A stretch of 27,470 bases of DNA from Chloroflexota bacterium (GTDB lineage: Bacteria > Chloroflexota > Dormibacteria > CF-121), in assembly GCA_005881235.1 (NCBI GenBank), contig VBEQ01000201.1:1-27470 (forward strand), in the 5' to 3' direction. Shown piece by piece: positions 16,519 to 23,846 of the stretch. The stretch's first letter is position 1. Every line of letters begins with the position of its first letter. The notes under the pieces were generated by a model. It was not told the DNA's origin and did not search any database. It saw only the letters and a program-made list of their open reading frames with translations. Made by a program: the position numbers and the translations under genes.

Positions 16519-16539
16519 GGCAAGAGCCTACGCCGACGC

Positions 16540-16725
16540 TTACTGCCCGATGGCGCCGCTGATGTTGCAGAAGACGTTGGCGACCTGGTTGCCGAGCAGG
16601 ATCAAGACGACGATCACGACCACCGCGATCAGGACCAGGATCAGGGCGTACTCGACCATCGATTGGCCCCGCTCGTTGTCGGTCACGTGCGCAAGCCGAA
16701 GCCGAATGAGTTCAACGAGATGCAT
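16540..16725 (-). CDS. Flp/Fap-type (type IVb) pilin subunit
   Basis: 61 residues. The prepilin signature ERGQSMVEYALIL has the conserved Glu five residues after the expected cleavage (before Gln), followed by a continuous hydrophobic helix to about residue 45 and a short tail with one Cys. The leader of about 20 residues is typical. Tad/Flp pilins assemble into adhesive surface fibres. None of the Tad machinery is in the window, so this is an orphan pilin locus here. Confidence 0.9.
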   Translation of the reverse strand: MHLVELIRLRLAHVTDNERGQSMVEYALILVLIAVVVIVVLILLGNQVANVFCNISGAIGQ

Positions 16726-16791
16726 GACGGCATTGTCCGTTCACGACCTTGCGACACCTGTTACAGGAACGTCGCACCCCGGCGTGGCACG

Positions 16792-16820
16792 AAAAAAGGC
16801 CGGCACCGGCCGGCCTTTTT
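16792..16820 (-). terminator. Strong intrinsic terminator (bidirectional shape)
   Basis: A perfect GC-rich stem (AAGGCCGGC / GCCGGCCTT with a 4-nt CACC-type loop) is flanked by A and T runs on both sides. It lies 20 bp after the stop of the 71-residue membrane protein gene, which it most likely ends. Confidence 0.85.
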
Positions 16821-16839
16821 GCTGATGCTGGCTCGGAAA

Positions 16840-17055
16840 TTAGGGGGATGTGGAGGCTGATGCCGAAGCCGCGATCGACGGGGCTGTGGACGGCGGGTTG
16901 ATGATGGTCGTGTTCCCGCCGACACCGAACCAGTGCGCCACCGCGAACCCATAGAACAGGATCGCGAGGATGACGATCAAGGCGATCAGGAAGATCGCCA
17001 CTACCGCCGCACTGGAGCCACCGTCGCCATCGTCGTGCTCATGAACGACTGCCAT
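16840..17055 (-). CDS. Small single-pass membrane protein
   Basis: 71 residues: an acidic His/Asp/Gly N-terminus (VVHEHDDGDGG), one long hydrophobic helix (AAVVAIFLIALIVILAILFYGFAVA), then a Ser/Thr/Ala/Pro-rich tail. No family was recognised. It is a complete stand-alone unit with a near-consensus promoter (17128-17100), GGGAGGT just upstream of the ATG, and a strong terminator (16820-16792). This suggests abundant, constitutive expression. Confidence 0.85.
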   Translation of the reverse strand: MAVVHEHDDGDGGSSAAVVAIFLIALIVILAILFYGFAVAHWFGVGGNTTIINPPSTAPSIAASASASTSP

Positions 17056-17099
17056 GTTTACCTCCCTGGTACCTTGATGACTTAGTTGATACCGTGACT

Positions 17100-17128
17100 A
17101 TCATATCAGTAGCCTGCCACGGCGTCAA
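17100..17128 (-). promoter_or_regulatory. Near-consensus sigma70 promoter of the 71-residue membrane protein
   Basis: On the minus strand TTGACG (17128-17123), a 17-nt spacer and TATGAT (17105-17100) differ from consensus by one base per box. The predicted start near 17093 leaves a leader of about 38 nt. Confidence 0.85.
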
Positions 17129-17220
17129 TTCTTGGGACGGCGCCACGCTCCTGGTCGCTGGGTGACGCGCACCCTGTGAATGATGTGGAAGGCCTGTGAA
17201 TAAGCCGGACACCGACCCGG

Positions 17221-17973
17221 CTAGCTTTTGCGGGCGACGTCGCGGACGGTCGCCTGCGCGATCGGCCGGACCACCATTTCGTCGACGTTCACGTGGGGTG
17301 GCCGGGTCACCACCCACACGATGCAATCGGCGATGTCCGCGCCGGTCAGGGGCTGCATCCCCTGGTACACGTTCGACGCCTTCTCGCGATCCCCTTTGAA
17401 TCGGACCAGGCTGAATTCGGTCTCCACCATGCCCGGCTCGATCTCGGTGACCCGGATCGGCTCGCCCATGAGTTCGAGGCGAAGTGTTTTGGTGATGGCG
17501 CGCACCGCGTGCTTGCTGGCGGTATAGCCCACGCCGCCCGGATAAACCTCGAAGCCGGCCACCGATCCCAGGTTGACGATGTGCGCGCGCGGGGCCCGCC
17601 GCAGCAAGGGGAGCATCGCCCGGGTGACGCGCAGCAGACCGAGCACGTTCGTTTCCATCATCTGCACCCAATCGTCGTCGTTGCCCTGGGCGAGCGGTTG
17701 CAGGCCCGCCGCCAGGCCGGCATTGTTGATCAGAATCTCGACCTGACCGTACTCGGCAGCGATCGCGGCCGTGAAGGCGTCGATGCTGGCCAGATCGCGG
17801 ACATCGAGGGGTAGGCCTCGACCCCCGAGCTCGCGCGCGACCGCCATCAGGCGATCCTCGCGACGGGCGCCGAGCACAACGAAGAAGCCGGCTGCACGGA
17901 GTCCCCGTGCCGTCGCCTCGCCGATGCCGGAGCTGGCGCCGGTCACGACGGCAATTCGATCGGAATCGGGCAT
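17221..17973 (-). CDS. Short-chain dehydrogenase/reductase (classical SDR, YdfG-like)
   Basis: 250 residues. The Rossmann NAD(P) motif TGASSGIG is at residues 11-18, with LGARRED after the second strand (Arg pair suggests NADP). NNAG is at 83-86. The catalytic triad is Ser137, Tyr150 and Lys154 (GSVAG and YTASK). The closest type by motifs is the serine/3-hydroxy acid dehydrogenase group (YdfG), but the substrate cannot be fixed. It is divergent from the Pro-rich surface protein gene, with the 17056-17220 intergenic stretch on its other side. Confidence 0.92.
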   Translation of the reverse strand: MPDSDRIAVVTGASSGIGEATARGLRAAGFFVVLGARREDRLMAVARELGGRGLPLDVRDLASIDAFTAAIAAEYGQVEILINNAGLAAGLQPLAQGNDDDWVQMMETNVLGLLRVTRAMLPLLRRAPRAHIVNLGSVAGFEVYPGGVGYTASKHAVRAITKTLRLELMGEPIRVTEIEPGMVETEFSLVRFKGDREKASNVYQGMQPLTGADIADCIVWVVTRPPHVNVDEMVVRPIAQATVRDVARKS

Positions 17974-18076
17974 TCGTTAATGGTAGGCGGGCCCGGCCAA
18001 GCCACGGACTGTTCTTTTTCCATCACGCTCGGTATCCTGTTGGGCAGAGATTCTCGGCAGGAGGCAAGGGAAGGGC

Positions 18077-18631
18077 ATGGACCTGCGCCAGCGTGGGCTC
18101 ACGCTCGCGGCGGCGTTGCTGCTGCTGGCCGCCTACGCTTCGCTCGGAGAGGTCACCACCGGCTCCCAGGTCGTGGCCGCTCACGCCGCGCGGCCACATC
18201 CTTCGCCGTCATCGTCGCCAACCCCAACGCCAAAGCCGACGCCGACCCCCGCTCCGCCGCCGACGGCCCCACCTACGCCGCCACCAACACCGCGGCCAAC
18301 ACCCCCACCCACCCCGCAACCAACGCCGGCCCCGACCGGCACGCCAGCCCCGGCAGCCACCGTACCACCAACCCCGAGCGCGCCGACGCCGCAGCCGGTC
18401 GCGGTCGCAGATGCGACCGGGGCCGGCCGCTTGCCGCTTGCCGGTGCACCCCCCGCTGAGGGCTCAGCTCAAGCGGTGGCGCTCGCTCCGACCGCGCAGG
18501 CGGCGAGCGCCGCCGACACGGGATCGCCGTCGGATACGCAGAGCCTGTTCCTGTTGATGACGGTCGTCCTGGTTGGCGTCCCCGCCCTTCTCCTCATGAC
18601 GCTCCTCGCCACGGTGCTCACGCGGCGCTGA
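18077..18631 (+). CDS. Pro/Thr-rich surface protein with N-terminal signal and C-terminal membrane helix
   Basis: 184 residues. A signal sequence (LTLAAALLLLAAYASL) is followed by about 70 residues dominated by PTP/PPT repeats (residues about 40-110), then an Ala-rich linker and a hydrophobic helix (LFLLMTVVLVGVPALLLMTLLATVL) ending in TRR. This is a type I anchored layout: extended Pro-rich stalk outside, basic tail inside. GGAGG lies about 11 nt before the ATG. No family was recognised; Pro/Thr-rich linkers are often glycosylated. Confidence 0.82.
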   Translation: MDLRQRGLTLAAALLLLAAYASLGEVTTGSQVVAAHAARPHPSPSSSPTPTPKPTPTPAPPPTAPPTPPPTPRPTPPPTPQPTPAPTGTPAPAATVPPTPSAPTPQPVAVADATGAGRLPLAGAPPAEGSAQAVALAPTAQAASAADTGSPSDTQSLFLLMTVVLVGVPALLLMTLLATVLTRR

Positions 18632-18643
18632 GCGCCGCCTTTT
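18623..18643 (+). terminator. Intrinsic terminator of the Pro-rich gene
   Basis: A CGGCGC-TGA-GCGCCG hairpin, whose loop is the stop codon itself, is followed by CCTTTT. It has a T-run only in the plus direction. It touches the stop of the convergent permease gene. Confidence 0.6.
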
Positions 18644-19592
18644 AGCCCTTGACCGAACCCGCCAGGATGCCTCGAACGAAGTAGCGCTGGAGGGTGAAGA
18701 AGACGATCAGCGGAACGGCCATCGACACAAAGGCCGCGGCCGTGAGGTACTCGCGGTGCTGGCCGAGCGAGCCGACCAGGTTGGTCAGCGTCACGGTGAG
18801 TGGGGCGACCTCTGGCGTACCGCCGACATAAATCAACGCCACCAGCAGGTCATTCCAGACCCAGAGGAACTGGAAGATGACCAGCGATGCCAGCGCCGGG
18901 ACGGACAGCGGCAGAACGAGGCGGAAAAAGACGGTAACCGGTCCCGCGCCGTCGATCTCGGCGGATTCGAACAGATCCGTCGGCAACACTCGGAAGAAGT
19001 TGGCCAGCAGGTAAATGGCGAAGGGCAAGCCGTAGCCGGTATGGGCAATCCAGACGGCGAGAAAACCGGCGTTGAGGCCACCGGGCAGCGTGTTGCCCGA
19101 ATTGAGTCCGAGCTTGACCGCGAGCGTCAGCAGTGGGATGAAGGTCAGTTGCAGGGGTACGGCGAGCAGCCCGACGAGCGCCAGGAAGATCCAGTTGCGG
19201 CCCCAGAATTTCATCCAGGCAAAGGCATAGGCGGCGAAGGCGGCAATCGCGGTCGGGATGAGCGTGGCGGGGATGGTGATCATGAAGCTGTTGAAGAAGC
19301 TGGGGGCGAGGTCGCTGGCACCGAGCACGGCGCGATAGCTGTCGAGCGTGAAGTTGAATGGCGGCGCGAGCGCCGTCCACCAACCGCTGGTATTGAACGC
19401 CCCACCCGCCCGGAAGGAGTTGATCAGCAACCCGAGCGTGGGCACGATCCAGGCCAGGGTGAGCGCCACTACGGCGACGTTCAATCCGGCGCTGGAAACA
19501 CGGGCCGAAAGTCGCTGCCTCCGCAGTTTCGGCCGGCGTGCGGGAGCCGAAGTGGTAGGTGTGGGGACCGGGGTGGTGACGGCCACGCTCAT
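18642..19592 (-). CDS. Carbohydrate ABC transporter permease, MalG-like (CUT1)
   Basis: 316 residues, six transmembrane helices after a Pro/Thr/Arg-rich cytoplasmic tail of about 35 residues. The EAA loop that docks the ATPase reads ESAEIDGAGPVTVFFRLVLPLSVP. Together with the upstream MalF-like permease it forms the membrane channel for the sugar delivered by the solute-binding protein. Its ATG overlaps the stop of that permease (ATGA, 19589-19592), so they are translationally coupled. No ATP-binding subunit is in the cluster; CUT1 systems often share an MsmX/MalK-type ATPase encoded elsewhere. Confidence 0.93.
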   Translation of the reverse strand: MSVAVTTPVPTPTTSAPARRPKLRRQRLSARVSSAGLNVAVVALTLAWIVPTLGLLINSFRAGGAFNTSGWWTALAPPFNFTLDSYRAVLGASDLAPSFFNSFMITIPATLIPTAIAAFAAYAFAWMKFWGRNWIFLALVGLLAVPLQLTFIPLLTLAVKLGLNSGNTLPGGLNAGFLAVWIAHTGYGLPFAIYLLANFFRVLPTDLFESAEIDGAGPVTVFFRLVLPLSVPALASLVIFQFLWVWNDLLVALIYVGGTPEVAPLTVTLTNLVGSLGQHREYLTAAAFVSMAVPLIVFFTLQRYFVRGILAGSVKG

Positions 19593-20608
19593 CGCCGTGA
19601 CTCCACGGCGCGGAACTGGCGCAAGTTGAAGATCAGGACCGGGACCACGGCCAGCAGCAGGATCACGGCGAGCGCGCTCGCATTGGCATTGTTCCCGGCG
19701 CTGTAGAGCTCGGAGTACATCCGCCTCGCCAGGATGTCGGTGTTGTAGTTGCCGGCCGTCATCACGTAGACGACATCAAAGGCCTTGAGGGCGAAAATCA
19801 CCATAGTCGTGCCGACGACGACGATGGTCGGCATCATCAGCGGCAGAATGATGCGGCGAAACACCGTGAGTTCGTTGGCGCCGTCCACTCGAGCGGCCTC
19901 CAGCAGCTCACCGGGGATGCCCTTGAGCGCGGCCGAGAGGATCACCATGGCGAAGCCAGTACCGCCCCAGACACCGATGAGGATCAGGGCGAAGTTGTTG
20001 AATCGAGGGTCCTGGATCCAGGTGATCGGCTGGCCATGGAAGACGTTGACGAGGATGGCGTTGAGCGTGCCCGTCTGGGGCTCGGAGGGGTCCTTGTAGT
20101 AGTAGACGAACTGCCAGATGATGGCCATCGCCACGAAGGAGATGGCCATTGGCATGAAGATCAGGGTCTTGACCGACTTCTCGTATCGCACGCGGTCGGC
20201 GAGGACGGCGAGAAGCAGACCGAATATCAGCACCAAGCCCGGATAAAGAAGCAACCACAAAAGGTTGTTCCTCAGCACAATCAAGATGCCACCGTCGGTA
20301 AGGAGCCTCGTGAAGTTGCCCAGTCCCACGAACGTGCTGCCATGTCGGTCGAAGAAACTTCGCACGATAGTGCCGACCATGGGGTAGACGAGGATGACAC
20401 CGACGAAGAGGATGGCTGGTCCGACCCACACCCAGGGACGAACGGACGCCTGGCTGCGCTTCGGCAGCCGTCGCACCAGCACGTCGGCACCCACGATGTA
20501 GCCGACAAGGGCAAGCGGGACGGCCACGATCACGAGCAGGAGCGTCGGCAGATTGACCGACACCAGCGTCTCCCAGTCGACCTGCAGCACTGGCATCCGG
20601 GCGATCAA
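19589..20608 (-). CDS. Carbohydrate ABC transporter permease, MalF-like (CUT1)
   Basis: 339 residues. The usual six-helix permease core is preceded by one extra N-terminal helix (LPTLLLVIVAVPLALVGYIV), giving about seven helices. The EAA loop is EAARVDGANELTVFRRIILPLMMP. The start is TTG 20608, which has GGAG about 8 nt upstream; ATG 20596 is the alternative. It is the second gene of the transporter operon, 47 bp after the solute-binding protein stop. Confidence 0.92.
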   Translation of the reverse strand: MIARMPVLQVDWETLVSVNLPTLLLVIVAVPLALVGYIVGADVLVRRLPKRSQASVRPWVWVGPAILFVGVILVYPMVGTIVRSFFDRHGSTFVGLGNFTRLLTDGGILIVLRNNLLWLLLYPGLVLIFGLLLAVLADRVRYEKSVKTLIFMPMAISFVAMAIIWQFVYYYKDPSEPQTGTLNAILVNVFHGQPITWIQDPRFNNFALILIGVWGGTGFAMVILSAALKGIPGELLEAARVDGANELTVFRRIILPLMMPTIVVVGTTMVIFALKAFDVVYVMTAGNYNTDILARRMYSELYSAGNNANASALAVILLLAVVPVLIFNLRQFRAVESRR

Positions 20609-20655
20609 GCCTCAGCTCCCGTCCATGCGGCTATCCCGTTATTGAGCGTGTCCGA

Positions 20656-21960
20656 TTACGGCGACGCATAGGCAGTCACCTGCGTCTTGTCGAGATCAGC
20701 GAGGATGGCATCCAGCTGTGACTGGTTCTGGACAAACTTCAGGACGGCGCCCCAATACGCCTTCTGCATATCGCTCGGCATCAGGTCGCCCGCATCGTAG
20801 CGCGCGATCTTGGTGTCGCCCACGACCTGCGCGAGCGACTTCGAGATCGCGTCGGGATAGTCGCTCAGCGACACCTTCTTGTTGATGGCGATCTTGCCGC
20901 CGCCTCGCTTCACCCAGATGTCCTGGGCATCCGCCGTCGCCAGGTATTTCAGCAGCGCCCGCCCCTGGGGCGTGTCCTTGGTCATGAGGAAGGCATCCCC
21001 GGCAACCACGTGGGCGCCGGTGTTCGCGGTGTTGACGTCCGGCAATGGGAAGACGGCGTAGTCGGTTCCAGCGGTCGGCTTGGGGGTATAGCCGTCGAAG
21101 AAGCTCGTGATGAACGAACCCTGGTTGAACATGTAGCACTTCGCTGGGCTGCTGAACAGCCCCTGGCCGCCGTCGCCGAATGTGGTGGAAACCATGTACT
21201 GCTTGCCGCCGTAGACATTTGCGCCGTTGGATCCGAGGATCTGGCCCCAGGTCGTCCAGGCCTGCTTGATTTCAGTCGAGGTCCATTTCTGCTTGCCCTG
21301 CCACCAATTGTCATACACCGTCGGTCCGGACTGGCTCAGAACGATCTCCTTGACCCAGTCGCTTCCCGGCCACCCCGACGCAGCCTGGCTCTCGAGGGCG
21401 ACGCACCACGGCTTTCCACCGTCCGACACGATCTTGCTCTGGAGCGACATCAGCTCGGTCCAGGTCTTGGGAACCTGATAGCCCTTCGCCGAGAAGGCTT
21501 TGGGGTCGTACCAGACGAGCCCCTTTAGCGCCGCCCAGGCATAGAGCGTAATGAGTTTGCCGTCGATCTTGCCCAGGTTGATCCAGTCCGCGCCATAGTT
21601 CGCGTTGAGCTCAGTCGTATCGAGCTTGTCGTCGAGTGGCACAACCTTCCCGGCCCTGGCGAGCTTGATCAAGGTGCCGATGCCGGGTGCCGCGGTGACG
21701 TCAGGCGGGTTGCCGGCCGCGATCTTCGTCTGCAGGATGGCATCGAGGTCTCGGGTGGCCTCGAACGAAATCTTGACGCCGGTCTGATCCGTGAACGGCT
21801 TCATGACCGCGTCGAACGAGTCCTTCTCCGCGCCCGTCCAGGTGCCGAGGATATGGACGGTGCCACCGATCTTCCCCCCTGCCGTGTTGCTGGTGCCGCA
21901 CGCCGTGACGCCGAGAACCACGATGGCCATCGCGGCCAGAATTCGGGTTAGCCTTCCCAT
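20656..21960 (-). CDS. Sugar-binding lipoprotein of a CUT1 ABC transporter (SBP family 1)
   Basis: 434 residues from ATG 21960, chosen because AGGAGGAAT lies directly upstream and the signal peptide starts there. The upstream in-frame start at 22005 would add 15 untypical residues. Lipobox GVTAC places the lipid on Cys21 or so. Family-1 features follow: VHILGTWTGAEKDSFDAVMKPF, IAAGNPPDVTAAPG, GLVWYDPKAFSAKGY, and VVAGDAFLMTKDTPQGRALLKYLA. It captures the sugar outside the membrane and hands it to the two permeases encoded downstream. The adjacent GH1 and GH2 genes suggest a beta-glycoside or oligosaccharide ligand. Confidence 0.93.
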   Translation of the reverse strand: MGRLTRILAAMAIVVLGVTACGTSNTAGGKIGGTVHILGTWTGAEKDSFDAVMKPFTDQTGVKISFEATRDLDAILQTKIAAGNPPDVTAAPGIGTLIKLARAGKVVPLDDKLDTTELNANYGADWINLGKIDGKLITLYAWAALKGLVWYDPKAFSAKGYQVPKTWTELMSLQSKIVSDGGKPWCVALESQAASGWPGSDWVKEIVLSQSGPTVYDNWWQGKQKWTSTEIKQAWTTWGQILGSNGANVYGGKQYMVSTTFGDGGQGLFSSPAKCYMFNQGSFITSFFDGYTPKPTAGTDYAVFPLPDVNTANTGAHVVAGDAFLMTKDTPQGRALLKYLATADAQDIWVKRGGGKIAINKKVSLSDYPDAISKSLAQVVGDTKIARYDAGDLMPSDMQKAYWGAVLKFVQNQSQLDAILADLDKTQVTAYASP

Positions 21961-22035
21961 TGATTCCTCCTCCCGTTGACCGGGACAGCGTCCCGGCGCG
22001 CTCACGCGGAGGTCCCAAAGGACCCCTTGGCAGCG

Positions 22036-22065
22036 AGTCTATGGCCCGGTCTCCCTCTTTGTCAA
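22036..22065 (-). promoter_or_regulatory. Promoter of the ABC transporter operon
   Basis: On the minus strand TTGACA (22065-22060), an 18-nt spacer and TAGACT (22041-22036) lie about 75 nt before the binding-protein ATG. The operon therefore has its own promoter separate from GH2. Confidence 0.65.
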
Positions 22066-22074
22066 TGAATTGAC
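22061..22074. promoter_or_regulatory. Perfect palindrome GTCAAT-GA-ATTGAC over the -35 box, candidate operator
   Basis: The 6+6 inverted repeat covers the -35 element of the transporter promoter, where a repressor would block polymerase. A sugar-responsive LacI/ROK-type regulator is inference; none is encoded in the window. Confidence 0.5.
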
Positions 22075-22094
22075 GGCCCGCCGGCGGACGCATT

Positions 22095-22145
22095 AGGAAG
22101 TATTAGCGCCGCTCGCAGCTTCGGTGACAGGAAGTGTTAGCGCCG
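22095..22145. repeat. 17-bp direct repeat (16/17 identical), 34 bp apart
   Basis: AGGAAGTATTAGCGCCG at 22095-22111 recurs as AGGAAGTGTTAGCGCCG at 22129-22145. The second copy contains the GH2 stop codon. The pair may be a slipped duplication of the gene end or a pair of regulator sites upstream of the transporter promoter. Confidence 0.6.
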
Positions 22146-23828
22146 TTTCAAGGTTTGCGTGATGGGGCGCAGGATCGCGGCGTCGGCTTTGGGACGGCGA
22201 TCGAAGGTCAGCAGGCCATTGCATTCCTGCTCGATGTCAGTCAGCTGCGTATAGCAGAATCCTTCCACCGGACCCGGCGCCATCAAGGCCATGACGAGCT
22301 CCCGGTAGCGGTCGACGAGGTCGCGCGCGCCGACACTTGTCTCATATCCCCAGCCGCTCGAGCCCTGGAGGGCAAGGCCACCGAACTCGCTGACCAGCAG
22401 CGGTTCGCCCTGGTAGGCGTAACCCGGCAGGTAGGGCGGGCGCGGCCGCCCCGAGGGTTCGAGCGCCGACGCGAGCGTAGCGTATCGCCGCCGCAGGTCG
22501 GCAGGGACCCCGTAGTCGTGCAGCGTACAGAGGTCCGTGCGCGCGTGTTCCCAGCCGTCGTTCGATGAGACGGGCCTCGTCCCATCGCGCCGATCCGTCA
22601 GGTCATGGAGCCGGTTGATCAAACTGGCAGCCGCGCCGTCCCGCAACGGCCGCGCGAGACCGAAGCTTTCGTTCATCGGGACCCACGCAACAATGCAGGG
22701 GTGATCCTTATCGCGCTCGATGGTGGCAGCGAGCTCATCCATGAGTCGCTGCTCCGCCTGAGCGGTGTGCTCATGAAAGTTCGGCATCTCGGCCCAGACC
22801 AGGAAGCCAAGCCGGTCCGCCCAATAGAGCCAGCGGGGATCTTCAACTTTCTGGTGCTTGCGCGCTCCGTTGAAGCCCAGGGCCTTCGCGAGCTCGATGT
22901 CGTGACGAAGATCGGCGTCGGAGGCGGCAGTGTACCAACCGCCCGGAAAGTATCCCTGGTCCAGCACCAGTCGCTGGATGTAGGGTTCGCCATTCAAGAG
23001 GAAACGCCCGTCGCGCGTCCCGACGGTGCGCATGCCGAAATAACTTTCCACCCGGTCGAGGTCGCGGCCACCATTGTCGACGAGCCTGACCGTCAGCTCG
23101 TAGAGCGCCGGATTCTCCGGACTCCAGGTGTCGACCTGCGCAAGCGCCAATCGACCGCGCCCGCTCCTTCCAGCAAACGCGCCGACGGAGTGTCCCTGCC
23201 GCGTGACGTTGAGCTCGACGCTGGCATCTGGATCTGGCGTTCCCACCTCGAACTCCAGCGCGGCCTCGTCGAGCCTGGGCCACAGGCGGAGTGAGGTGAC
23301 ATGACGTGGTGGCAGTGGCTCGAGCCATACGGTTTGCCAGATGCCGGTGGTGGCGGTGTAGAAGATCCCGTCGGGTTTCTCTTTCCAGGTCTGTTTGCCG
23401 CGGGGCAGGGTGCAGTCGGTCGCCGGGTCATCGGCCCGCACCACCAGCTCGTTGTCGCCCCCAGGCGCCACGGCGGTGATGTCGACGCTGAACGGGGTGT
23501 GACCACCCACGTGACGCGCCACCTCGACGTCATTGACCCAGATGGTCGCGGCGTAGTCGACCGCACCAAAATGGAGGATCAGCCGGTCCGCATCCGGCCG
23601 GGTAAAGCGACGCCGGTACCAGACCGTGTCGTGGAGGGCGTGCTCGCCGATGCCCGAAAGCATGGATTGATAGGCGAAAGGCACGACGATCGATCGATCG
23701 AAGTCGGGTGTGTCAAAGGCGAACTGCCAGGTGCCATTGAGGCTCGCCCAACCCCGCCGGCGCAGCCGCGGGCGTGGGTACTCGGGGCGCGGCGTCGTCG
23801 ACAACGCCTCAGCCGGACTGATGGACAA
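22137..23828 (-). CDS. Glycoside hydrolase family 2 (beta-galactosidase/glucuronidase type)
   Basis: 563 residues if TTG 23828 is the start; the open frame extends 1 kb further up but that part is antisense to the GH1 gene. Homology begins at RPEYPRPRLRRRGWASLNGTWQFAFD. An N-terminal jelly-roll sugar-binding domain (VWYRRRF, HFGAVDYAATIWVNDVEV, HTPFSVDIT), an Ig-like domain (WSPENPALYELTV) and a TIM barrel follow. The acid/base Glu is in VPMNESFG (about residue 387) and the nucleophile Glu in LVSEFGGLAL (about 480). It is a retaining exo-glycosidase; the exact sugar is not determinable. No signal peptide is present, so it acts in the cytoplasm on imported sugar. An alternative start is TTG 23804. 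Confidence 0.92.
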   Translation of the reverse strand: MSISPAEALSTTPRPEYPRPRLRRRGWASLNGTWQFAFDTPDFDRSIVVPFAYQSMLSGIGEHALHDTVWYRRRFTRPDADRLILHFGAVDYAATIWVNDVEVARHVGGHTPFSVDITAVAPGGDNELVVRADDPATDCTLPRGKQTWKEKPDGIFYTATTGIWQTVWLEPLPPRHVTSLRLWPRLDEAALEFEVGTPDPDASVELNVTRQGHSVGAFAGRSGRGRLALAQVDTWSPENPALYELTVRLVDNGGRDLDRVESYFGMRTVGTRDGRFLLNGEPYIQRLVLDQGYFPGGWYTAASDADLRHDIELAKALGFNGARKHQKVEDPRWLYWADRLGFLVWAEMPNFHEHTAQAEQRLMDELAATIERDKDHPCIVAWVPMNESFGLARPLRDGAAASLINRLHDLTDRRDGTRPVSSNDGWEHARTDLCTLHDYGVPADLRRRYATLASALEPSGRPRPPYLPGYAYQGEPLLVSEFGGLALQGSSGWGYETSVGARDLVDRYRELVMALMAPGPVEGFCYTQLTDIEQECNGLLTFDRRPKADAAILRPITQTLKRR

Positions 23829-23833
23829 CGCCT

Positions 23834-23840
23834 TAATGTA
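23834..23840. promoter_or_regulatory. Symmetric -10 element shared by GH1 and GH2
   Basis: The heptamer TAATGTA reads TAATGT on the plus strand (8 nt before the GH1 ATG 23847) and TACATT on the minus strand (7 nt before the GH2 TTG 23828). Both match TAnnnT, and both starts lack a Shine-Dalgarno at the right place, fitting two leaderless divergent transcripts from one element. Confidence 0.45.
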
Positions 23841-23846
23841 CGGCGG

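Noticed and set aside
16767..16777. CCTGTTACAGG palindrome upstream of the Flp pilin
   Set aside because: Short and without a recognisable promoter nearby; could be chance.
23301..23846. Upstream extension of the GH1 frame
   Set aside because: It is antisense to GH2, and the family 1 N-terminal motif begins right after ATG 23847.
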